Shown here piece by piece: positions 53,893-64,000 of a stretch of 64,000 bases of DNA (within the stretch, counting starts at the first letter, position 1; every line of letters starts with the position of its first letter). Origin of the DNA: Bryopsis sp. KO-2023 (lineage: Eukaryota; Chlorophyta; Ulvophyceae; Bryopsidales; Bryopsidaceae); assembly GCA_030272585.1 (NCBI GenBank), contig BSYQ01000012.1:3348001-3412000 (forward strand), written 5' to 3'. Position numbers and translations under genes: made by a program. Below the pieces are notes generated by a model. The model ran no database searches, was not told the origin of the DNA, and was given only the letters and a program-made list of their open reading frames with translations.

Positions 53893-56800
53893 ATGGGTGA
53901 CTCGCTCGACCAGGCCCCCGATGGCCATGCCGGAGATGGGCAAGCGTCGGTGTCGAGCAGACGCTCATCGAGCGGAAGCTTCGGCGATTGGCTCAAGAGC
54001 AGGATGGTGCCTGGAAAACAGTAAGCAAAAGACGTCAAAAAACCCTAGTAGCTACCGTCTGTGGCTGGTCTTGTTTCGCTAACTATAGTGTATCACTTGA
54101 GGTTTGATGAAGGAAGGGTGTTCTCCTTTTTGTACAATGTTGCAGGGATCGTTCCAAGAGGGAGTTAGAGAACATTCTTGCATCTCAGACAATGCGGATC
54201 GAAGGACTGGAGCAGCAGTTGAGGACAGCTTATGCAAGGTGCAAAAAAAGTGCTCATTTTTTCTCATCATCACATAATATAACAAGGACCATCTTGAGTA
54301 CAGGACTTGTGGGACAGTGAATGAATGCATCTCATTCTCGATTCTCAATCGATTCTCAATGCATAATATTGTTTCAGGATACAAGAATCAGAGCAATCGC
54401 AAAGGGCTATTCGACAGGAGCCAGCTTCTTCGAGAAAACCTAGTGTTACTCGAGATGTTGCTCAGAGGCTTGTGGTGGCAGAGGGGGAAGCCGTTGAAAT
54501 TTTGCGAGCCCAAACAAAACTCATTTCAGACGTCAGGAGCATATCTGACACATGGGAGAGAACTCAAGAATCAAGGGCTGGGGCTCATGAGGATATCAAA
54601 TGGATAGACCATCAGCTGAGCACTCAAGCTGAAAAGATGAGAAAACATGGTTAGTTGTCCCTCCACAGACGAAACATTGCACCGAACATTGACGTGAAGC
54701 CTCCAGGCCAAAGCAGAGTTGGGGTTGTCGTGTTGTGACTTGATGGTGTGGCTTCATGTCAGGATTGTTTCTTCAGCGGCTGAACGATGGACTGAGTTCC
54801 GATGGGGGATTCAATTCAAAGGACCTCCTTGGTAGTCCTGGAGATCAGAGAACCATTGAAAAGTTGGCGGCGGAGGTCCAGGACTCTCGGAAATTGATTC
54901 GAGAACTGCGCAAGAGAGAGAGCAGTCTGACCCGAAGCTACAGCGTCCTATTAAAACGCCTGGATGCAGAAAATACGAAAGATACGAATGCCGATAAGAG
55001 GTCGGGCAACAGTGACAGTCCACTTGCAACAAACAGCGGGGCCACAGATTTGTCTGCGACCCTCGATCCGCAGAGAAAAGAAAACAGCTTCGCTGAACTG
55101 GGGCACCTCATGACCAAGCTCGATGCCCTGAAAGAGCACCTCGGCAAGGGATTCGGGGAGACCCACCACAAGACAATTGATCGCGAGGAGTTCCGTCGAG
55201 AAAATAAATCCACCGAGGGCACGCTCCCACAAAACAATCTCGAAATTGGAGCCATAAAGACTCAGTTGGAGGCAATCGAGCTTGGCACTCAGGACTTACA
55301 GAATCGCATATTGATTGATAGAGATTGCATCAAAAGAAAGCTTGAGGTTGTGGTAAGGAGAAACGAGGGTTTGGAACGCCAACTGGATGCCATGAAAGAG
55401 CAGTTGATAGATCTGGACTCTGCTCGGAGGGAAGCGTTAGAGCAGTCCAGCTTAGCTAGTCAATTGAGCCAATTGTCACAGAAACCTTGTGAAGAAACTA
55501 GGTATGATGGTGATGGTGTCAATTGTTTAGACCCTCGTTCACAGTTTCTGCAGAAAGTCAAAAGTGGAACTTTTCGAGAGTTGCCTGGTCTGGTTTCAAC
55601 TGGAAGTGCTCAAAAATTGAACCCTGGAACAAAACAGCTTTTTAACAAAACGAATGTACAGAACTCCTTGGTACAGAGGGTCAATAAGCTGAATGAGAGG
55701 CTTTTTTCTTTATCCATGGGCGAAGTTGGGCGAGGCCACAAGTCTTCTGACCCTGCTTTGGAAACGACGTTGGCCTGTCTTGTTAATTTTGTGAAGGACG
55801 CACAGCACACACTGATCTCCCTCACGGCAGATCTGGCGTGCAAGGGTGTAGAAAACACAAGCCAAGTGTCAGAGGGGAAAGTGTGGAAAACGTTGAATGC
55901 TGTTGGATACATTCTTATTACCATTCAAGTGAAAATAGAAATTCATCTGGGCTCTGAGGGGAGTGATATGGGTGCAACCCCCAATGGGAGGCTTGATAGT
56001 CTGGATCTTGCTCTACCTGTGGAAGCACCAAAAGCTCGTCGCTGTATGGGACTGACCACAAGCGCCTCCGTGCAACAGAAAGGAAAGGAACAATTTTGTG
56101 GTGGCAGTGCTCCACTCTTCAGAGATGATCTGCAACTGATATTCTACAGACCACTTGTGACAGTGATCAGCCCCTGTACACCCTCACAACCTGATGGATC
56201 TGTTCTGGTCTCCAACAAGATAGCCCGAGTGCGCTCTGCCATGAGGGATACCAACTTGTTCCGCATCAACAAGAAGAAGTCGAGGGAGTTGGCCGAAACA
56301 CTCCACATTAAGTGTGAAAATCTCGAATTAGGAATCCAAAGTCGCTGGGGTGAACTTCAACAGTATCAACAGGAAAGTAGAACGCTGGCTGCACGGGGTG
56401 GCGACCTAGAGAGGGAGTACCTTAAGCTTGACGCGCAAGTTTCCAGCGCAGCCTTAGAGCTCGAATCGAAAAGAAACGAATACCATGGGTTGAGCGATGA
56501 GGTTTCCCAGAAGAAGGAGGATCTTGAGCAGTGCAACGCACACCTGGGACGGCAAGTGAGGGAAATTCAATCACTAACAGCTGAGCTATCTTCCGCTCGG
56601 GCGCAGTTGATCGGGACCAAAAAAATTCATCAGCAACAGACGCAAGAGTGCGCCACCATCAGCAGCTCAGCTCGGGAAACTTATATCGAGCTCAACGAGG
56701 CGAAACACCAGTTGGAGATTCAATCCAAACGCTCTGAATCGCTACGAGAAGAATTAAAGCAAGCAAAAGTGCAGCACCACAACACGCAAAAAGAGGTTTT

Positions 56801-59800
56801 TGAGCAAACAAAGATGCTACAGTCCCGCTGCCAGCAAGCAGAGGTTGTCAAGAATGATCTCGAGACCATCCAAGGTCACTTGAAACAGTGCACAGCGAAG
56901 CTGGAGGCTGTTAACGAAGAGATCCAAACTATTGCGCCCCACTTGCAGCAGAGCCGCAAAGACCTCGCCGAGAAGACAAACGAGCTAGAATCTCTCAATT
57001 CTGAGCTTCTTAGTGCAAAAAGGGAGCTCACAGAAAACGAAGCAAATCTGAAAGAGCACGACGATGCTTGGAAGCGCACAAAGTCTGAGCTGGAGCCGAC
57101 CCGCGAAAAATTGCATGTCGTCAGAGGACTCCTCGAAACGTCAACCAGAGAGACAAGGCTCATGCAAGACGAGCTATGTTCAGTTCAAACAGCCCTCTCT
57201 GAGGCAGAGTCTTTGCTTCGTGAAAAGAATTCTGATTTCGACTCTCATTCAAAGCAGGTGAACGTTCTCCGGCCTTCGTTGAATGATAGCCGCCAAAAAC
57301 TTCAAGCAATGGAATCGCATTCTCAAAGCCTCTCAACAGAGTTGGACAGCGTGAAAAACGAATTGGTTCAAGTCGAAAAAGCCTTGCAATTGGGTACAGC
57401 GGACGTGGAAACGAAAACGAAAGAGTTTCGAATCACCACTGACAATTTGGACGAGACCAAGAGGAGATTAAAAATTACAGTGGACGAGGCTCAACATATC
57501 ACCAACGAATTGTGCATGCTGAAGGCCGACCTCATGGTCACAAGGCAGCTTTTGGAGAAAAAGGAAGACGCAGTGAGAATATTAAACGATGAGTTGGACG
57601 CTTCTCAAGAAAATGCAGCACGCTTTCAAAGGATGATTGTGGAGAAGTCGCAGCAGACGCAAACAGTCAGAGCTTCTCTGGAGAAATCGCAACAGGAGCT
57701 TGAGGAAGCGAAAGCCGAGGTTTCGCGTCTGGAAGAAGATCTGAGAGAGCTGGGACAGAATGTGAATACTACCGCGCAGGAGCTGAATGTGTTCATAGCT
57801 AAGAAGTCTGATGGTGGCGAAGAACTGGCTCAGTGTAAGGCAGCGTTTGAGCGCTTGAAAGATGAGCTGGCCAAAGTGAAGACCAGTCTGTCCCAGACTG
57901 AGGAAAACTGTAAATCGATGAAAGAAGAATCCATAGTCCTGTCTGAGGAGCTCTCAGAAAAAACCGCAGCACTGAATGCACAGAGAGAAACTGAAGAGCG
58001 ATTGATGGAGGAGTTGAACAAGTCGAAAATGGCGAGGGATGGTGTTGAAGATTCGTTGGCTGTCCACACAAAGTCTTCTGAGCGGATAGGAAACGAGCTT
58101 GCGGACTCTCAAAAACAACTGGACGTTCTAACATCTGAACTGGACGAAAAACGTCAAGAAGAAGCGAATCTCTTGTCAGCGTTGAAGAATGAAGAGCTGC
58201 GTTTGGCTTGTGTCAAACGGGAGCTCTCTGCGGTAACTGAGGCTGTGAAAATGGAGCAAACGAGTCTGGATGAAGAGGAGTTACAATTGCAGGAGTTTCG
58301 TCGCAAGCTGGCGCAAGAGAAACAGGTTTCAAGCTTGCTTTCGGTGCAGCTTGAAAAAACTAGCTCAGAGTTGGCCGAACGTCAGGTCATGCTGGGGACA
58401 GAGGAGAAAAATTCACTTTTGCTTCAAGACAAATTGGATCACGCAAAGAGAGCTTTGAGCGAAGGGACGAAACAATTGGAGGAAAAATCCAAGTTCAGCG
58501 TCAAAACAGAAAGAGAACTTGCAGAAGTTCTGGAAAAATTCGAAGGAGTGCAAATCTCGCTCAGGGACACAGTGCTCAAAATCGAAAAATACAACGAGGA
58601 GATTTCTAATGCCAAAAGTGGGCTGGAGTCAGTAGGGGTCGAGGAAAAAAAAGTCCAACAAAAGGCGGAAATGAAATCGCTGGAGTTGGAACAACTACAA
58701 GCACAGCTTGAAAAGGCTGAGTCGGAATTGTCCTCGCGAACGTCGGAAATTAAGCGTATGGAGGTTGAGATGCACGAAAAAGAGGTGTCTATGAAAGATA
58801 CAGAAATGCGACTGGGAAGCAAAACTCTTGAAGAGACTAAGCTACGGGAGGAAATCAGCCAGGTTTCCTCTTGCCTTGAGTCAAGCAAAAATAGATTGGA
58901 GAGCAAAACCGCCGAAGTTGAAGGGGTGACGAATAAATTGACGCTGCTGAAGGCGGATGCTATGGTGACGGAACAGCTTGTTAAGCAAAAGGAAGATTTT
59001 TTGGCCAGATTGGGCGTTGATCTCGACTCTACCAACTGCGAGCTCAAGCAATATCTTGAATTGCTTGAAGACAGAAGCCTAGAAACGGAGAGGATTGAAG
59101 GAGAGCTGTCACTTTTGAAAACGAAAATCGAAGGCCTTGAGGAGGACGCTGCGCGATCAAAAAAAGAAATAGAGGAAAAAAAGCAGGCTTCAGAAGAGCT
59201 CCAAGCCCAATATGAACCGCTCCAAGCAGATCTTATCGCCTGTCGCGAAACACTCGAAAAGGAGTCCTGGTTGAGTGAATCTCTAGCTGGAGAGGTTGAT
59301 CGCGCCGACAGGGAACGGGGTGAGTGCCAGAAAGCATTGTCTTCCAAACAGAAAGAAGTTGAAGACCAACGAAGTCAATTACAAGCCACAGAAAACGAGC
59401 TGACGAAGATTATGGAAACATTGCAGGAGCGCCAGGAGGAGACTCGTACTTTGGTCAATAGCATTGAGCTGCTCCACTGCAAAATCGAAGAAACTGAAGT
59501 GTCAATCCTGGATGAGGTGGAAAGGGCGAAGCAGGCTCGACGCGATTTTGAATCGATGGGGCGGAGGCACAAATCGTGCGAAGAGTCGCTGGAGGAAAAG
59601 CGAGCGATGCGCCAGGGTCTTGAGGTTGATGTAGGGAGGATTGGTAAACAATGCGAACGCGCGCAGGAGGGCTTCACGGAGGAGGTCGAGCGATGCCGCC
59701 AGCTCCAGCGTGTACTCGATGATTCGAACACAAAGCTTAGAAAAATAAACGAGGAGTTGGAGGGAAAAAAGAAACAATCGGTATCGCTGGAAGTCGCAAT

Positions 59801-62800
59801 GGAAAAGCTGAAAGAATCTCTCACAAGCAGCCGAGTTCAATTGGAGGAAGAAAGTGAAAGAGTATCAACAAGGAAAGATGAAATCGTGAGCCTGAATGAA
59901 GAGATATCCGCTTGCTCCAGTGAACACCATGATCTAGTTGCGGAGAGAGATCGATTGGGGCTTCAAAGAGTCGACATGAAAAGTCAATTGCAAGAATGGA
60001 ATGCCAGTGTGGATAGGCTAGCAAATGTATGCGTCGAAACTAGAAAAGAGATAGAAGTTTTAAAGAATAATATCTCTGTGTCGAAAAGACAAGAGTGTGG
60101 TGAAAGCATAAAAATGGAGGAACTGAAAGCAGAGATGGAGTCCCTGAACTCCGAAATTTTGAAACACAGATTACGGAAAGAAGAGACAGAAAGCAGTCTC
60201 CACGAATTTGAGGTCGAGCGTCTGGCGGCGGAATCAATGCTGAAAGATTTGCTAAACGAAATCGAAAGAAAGAACTCTGAAGAAGAAGGCATCCAATCCG
60301 CACTGCTCGAATTTGATCGCGAAGGTGAAAGACTTAAAGAAGAGCTAAAAGAAAAATATATAGAAAATGAACGGTTGGAAGAGAAAGTTTCAAGCGCAAA
60401 GTCTTCTATCAATGAAATGAGGGGCATGCTTGAGACATTGGAAGGGAAATATCATCGTTTGGATACTGAACTGAAGAGGCGAGAAGAAGAGCGAGCAAGA
60501 GTTGAGCAAAATATCAATGAACAGGAGGGTGTATGCAACGGGCAGGACGCCCAATTAGAGACATTGGCCCAGGAATTAGAAAAATTACGTGCTATTGAGG
60601 CGGACAAGATCAATTCGGTTCAGAAAAACAGAGCGATTTTGAGAGACATGCACACAGAAAGGAATGGGGTCGAGGAGCAGTTACGACTTGAATCTCGACG
60701 AGCTTTGGATCTTGCCAAAGAAGTCGAAACCCTCTCGTGGGATATGCAGAACATGAGGGAGGAGCTTGAAACCAAGCTGGAAGTGCGTTCCAGACTGACA
60801 ACACAAGCGGAGACTTTGCGCAAGGAACGAGATGCTGTCGGGTTGTCTTCGATGGAGGCGCAACACGAAAACAGGGGTTGCACAGCACTGGCCTCAATTG
60901 ATTTGAGAGGTGCGGATGAAGGACTGGACAATGACCTGCTGCGAGGTGCAGAAAACGCGCGACTGTTGCAAGAACCAGATGATCGAACCAACGTGGCTCA
61001 ATTACCCAAACGCGCAATACCTACCCCTTCCACTCCAAGAATAGATCATTTGACCGCAGAAGTGGAACCCTATCAGTGTGGTGGTGTCGGCGTTATCGCG
61101 ACTGGAGCCGATCATGAGCGAGGACTCTACCAAAGCCAGGATAACATGGAGGAAACTTCAGTTATTGGGATGATGTCTGCTCATGAGATACACAAGAGTA
61201 GCGACAGGAATCGTTGTGCAGCAAGAAGCCCGCGCACAGAACGACATCGAGAACACAGCCCAGCAGGAATGAACATCTCAGTGGAAGGAAGCCAAGGAAT
61301 CATAAGTTATCCGCAATCGGTGGCCACAAGCAGCCGAGCGTCTGTGTTTGATATGCTGGGCGACGATGTCAGAAGACTGGAGCAAGGCTTAACGGTACAT
61401 TGACAATCAGCAGCCCACTCCCAGCAAGAGTGTCCATCAGAGAGGCCTTTATGCAGTGAAGAACTTCTTTTATTGCCTTCACGATGGTGGTGGAGAGGAT
61501 ACCCTTGGAATTAAGGTTGTGGTGCTCGTCCAGGACCAAAGAGGAGCATCCAAAGCAATGGAGGTCAAACTGGCCACTGCGCTCGATCAGATTTCAATGC
61601 TTCACTCACAAAGCACCCCACGAACTCTAACTAGGAGTACGCCCCATGGGAAACACAATCGAGCACCCTCTTCTACTTGTGGCGATATCAATTCCAGGCA
61701 AGACATCTGCCAAACCCCGAGAAGGGAAAAGCGCACTTTTAATATACCTCAGGAAGGCCAACTCAGCGCAAGATCCAATCGAGAACGCCCACAGCACACC
61801 GCTCAGGGACTTGCACCAATAGGCGGTGTTTTGGAAGTAATGGAATCAGAGTTGGACTTCAAGAACGAACAGATCCACATCTTGAAGGTGGGCACGGCAA
61901 AACCTATCGTGTTCATATATTTCTTCTGTGGAGGGTGATCCTAGGTGTTTTTCACTTTTTTTCGTAGTTTATCCGCTTACCCAGTTGCGTGTGTTCAGGC
62001 ACAAATCGCAGAGAAACAAGGATTGCAGAATGCTGGGAAGGAGTCGTCGAGAGGAGGCGAAAGGGATGTGACATCGGCAAGCGGTATTCTCCAGCTGCAA
62101 GACACGCTCAAGCACACGATCTGCGAAATGGATAAGCTACATGTACGTTGGAAAAATACGATTGGTTAGAAAAACCACTCGCCAAGAACCCTGTGTTGAA
62201 ACCCAGTGTAGATTATCTCAACAGTACCAGCTGACCCGTTTCGAGAGCATTTCAGCCCATTGGGTGATCCGTTCGCAGAACTTCCCAAGTCTAGAATTGG
62301 AAAGGGGTTGTTTTTTTCTCGCAGGATACAGTCGCGTTGATGTGCTCTACCCCTGTGAACAGCGCCCGAGGAGAGGGTGGATTTGCACCAGCTCCAAGTC
62401 CTCGGTCTGTCGCCACGAATAGCCCAAGGAGGCACTCAGGGGCGCATGAACCAAGAGACAGAACGAAAACAAGGGCGCGGAAAGACAAAGACAAGCTTCC
62501 AATTGCGGAAGAGGTGAGTCCAACTCGCGAACACCACCTCTCCCTTGTATTCGTTTGTTAAGAATTACAGGTGTTTTGAGAAAATGTGCTCGTCCTTAGA
62601 GGAATAGTATGTGTTTTCATTTTGTTACCTCGGACAAATATATATTAGTCTTTTTGCATGTGTACTAAAAGTGATCAATTCCTTAAGACCATTCAAAGGG
62701 GCGACAACAATTCATAAAAACGCATCCTCTCAACAATACAATCAGAACAGGCTTGGGATCTGACGCATAAGGAGTCAGGGGAAGCAAATTATACAGCCTG

Positions 62801-63031
62801 ACATTGTTTTGTTTTGTTTTCCACAATGTAAATATGTTTGTTTGTTTGTTTGTTTTGCTGTTGAAGGTCCGGCTCGAGGTGTCGCAAAACCAACAACAGA
62901 TTATGAAACTGGAATCCAAGCTGAAAGCTCTTGTCCAAGCGGGTGCTCTGAAGGAAGACGTCATTCGGCAGCTGTCGCAACAGCTCAGCCGCCAATCTTC
63001 TGCAAACAGACGGAGGATGGTCTGGAAATGA
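53893..63031 (+). CDS. Giant coiled-coil protein (2,658 residues)
   Basis: Eight exons: 53893-54020, 54146-54238, 54378-54649, 54763-61394, 61534-61887, 61999-62142, 62325-62513, 62867-63031. All phases agree. Exon 4 alone is 6,632 bases. The protein has a Ser-rich N terminus, short helical exons 2-3, then about 1,600 residues of nearly unbroken Glu/Lys/Gln/Leu heptad-like coiled coil, a disordered Ser/Arg stretch, and helical C-terminal exons. The phrase LLKAD-MVT-QL-KED occurs twice about 1,430 bases apart (near 57520 and 58945), indicating internal duplication. It looks like a structural scaffold such as a golgin, centrosomal or basal-body protein; I cannot assign an orthologue. The frame stays open to TGA at 61401, so the exon 4 to 5 splice (ACG|GTACAT, acceptor GTCCAG) rests on continued coding and phase. 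Confidence 0.88.
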
Positions 63032-64000
63032 TTCATTTTTAGATCAGTTCAGAGTGTTCATCTTTGGGTCCTTTCTTTCTTTATTCTTTTCCCTTGTTCG
63101 ATTTTTTTTTCTTTGTGGGAGGTGGGGAGGGGTCTTCTCAATAGTTGACAGACTTTCAACTTATGGAGTGAAATCTTTTGGGAGTCTGACTAAAGCAAAC
63201 TAATTGGTGATCAAGAGAGGGTGGCCCATTGCAATAAGGGTCAAATTCCTACTGCATGTGGTGGTGCTTATTACAAATGCTAGGGCCAGCGCTGCAAAAT
63301 CAAGACGTTTCAATTGGGAGTCCAGATTAACCTGGGGTGCTCCCTTTTTTTTCCATGTATTCTTATTTTTGAAGAACGCAAGAGTGTGGTGGTGTGCATC
63401 GAACTTTTGCATCGAAATTCCACAACAAGAACAACAAGAGTATTTTTTTTTTCACACTCCCTGAAGCTCGATCAAACTTTCTCGCCTTCTTTAAGCTGAT
63501 GTAGAAAAATTTCAATTTTTTTTTTCTGCATATCATTTGATTTTTACTCTTTTTGCGCTTTTTTTTTTATCCCCTGTCTTCTCTAAGCACTTCGGAACGT
63601 TTTTCCCGAAATAGGGGGAAAAAACCAAGGAAAAGAAATTTCATCATGGTGTTTTTTTTTGAAATTTCTTGTTTTCCTTGTGTTGCTCGTGGTTTTCATC
63701 AACCAGAAATTGCAGAAGCTCCAGAAATAATTTCGATGAGTTCGGTCGTAATGCTGGCTTGTCGACTCCTGCAAAAATAAAAATAAGGAAAAAAAAATTT
63801 ACCAAAAAGACAAACGAACAATTACTTTAAATCATTCTATGAAAATAATTATTCTTCAATCACAAAAAATATGAAGAACGATGCTCTCCTTGGAAAGCAT
63901 TAAGGCGAGTCGGGCAACCACACGAAAACTGCGAAAAGGAAGAAGGTGGAATCGTGCAGGGGCAAGAAAATAAACATTGTCTTTGTTCAAAGAAACAGCG
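63032..64000. other. 3' flank of the coiled-coil gene
   Basis: T-rich, homopolymer-rich DNA. Short open frames on both strands overlap and have no recognisable features. No gene is supported to the window end. Confidence 0.5.

Noticed and set aside
58439..59347. 302-codon minus-strand open frame inside the coiled-coil exon
   Set aside because: Ser/Phe-rich mirror of the Glu/Lys-rich coding strand; the plus strand has coherent exons and phases.
1..64000. CRISPR arrays, bacterial operons or prophage
   Set aside because: No spaced identical repeats of the CRISPR kind; spliceosomal introns throughout show a eukaryotic nuclear genome.

Overview
This is a stretch of nuclear DNA from an intron-rich eukaryote, most likely a protist or alga. 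Five conserved eukaryotic genes can be rebuilt exon by exon with GT-AG introns (plus two GC-AG introns), T-rich acceptor tracts and consistent reading phases: a Rex-type RNA exonuclease, a Tan1/THUMPD1 tRNA-acetylation adaptor, a sortilin (VPS10) receptor, a STE24 CAAX protease and a 5'-nucleotidase-family metallophosphatase. The standard genetic code fits throughout. Sortilin plus short T-rich introns would suit several unicellular lineages, for example stramenopiles or alveolates, but I cannot fix the taxon.

Layout. 1-1492: intergenic, with short repeats and a possible minus-strand terminal exon. 1493-6732: a complete LTR retrotransposon with identical LTRs, a 5-bp target duplication, Gag-protease and RT-RNaseH-integrase ORFs joined by a -1 frameshift signal. 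7-9.5 kb: tRNA-like fragment and a degraded minus-strand gene ('gene X'). 9.95-10.5 kb: copy 1 of a small secreted cationic protein family, carrying a MITE just downstream. 12.4-16.7 kb (minus): RNA exonuclease, divergent from THUMPD1 (18.1-20.7 kb, plus). 21.3-28.2 kb: sortilin in 16 exons. 28.9-44.1 kb: a segmentally duplicated array with four more secreted-protein genes (all minus), two gene X remnants and two near-identical structured RNA elements. 45.2-48.7 kb (minus): STE24. 49.9-52.7 kb (minus): metallophosphatase. 53.9-63.0 kb (plus): a 2,658-residue coiled-coil protein, mostly one 6.6-kb exon.

The most unusual content is the 29-44 kb array. Each of two repeat blocks, exactly 8,003 bases apart with no indel over about 300 bases, carries a GC-rich folded RNA domain. 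It is followed by an ENE-like element (stem, U-rich loop, stem, then an A-rich tract), and then a 51-nt tRNA-like minihelix with a perfect 7-bp acceptor stem and canonical T arm. This is the order found at the 3' end of vertebrate MALAT1/MEN-beta RNAs. The five secreted proteins share signal peptide, intron positions, upstream region and a 3' element. Their C-terminal tails differ: three have Lys/Tyr/Gly/His repeats and two have Gly-Gly-Lys repeats. The family looks like a rapidly diversifying set of secreted cationic peptides.

The five housekeeping genes are not an operon-like set. Their products act in RNA maturation (exonuclease, THUMPD1), the secretory/endosomal route (sortilin, STE24), nucleotide or phosphate metabolism and the cytoskeleton or organelle scaffold.
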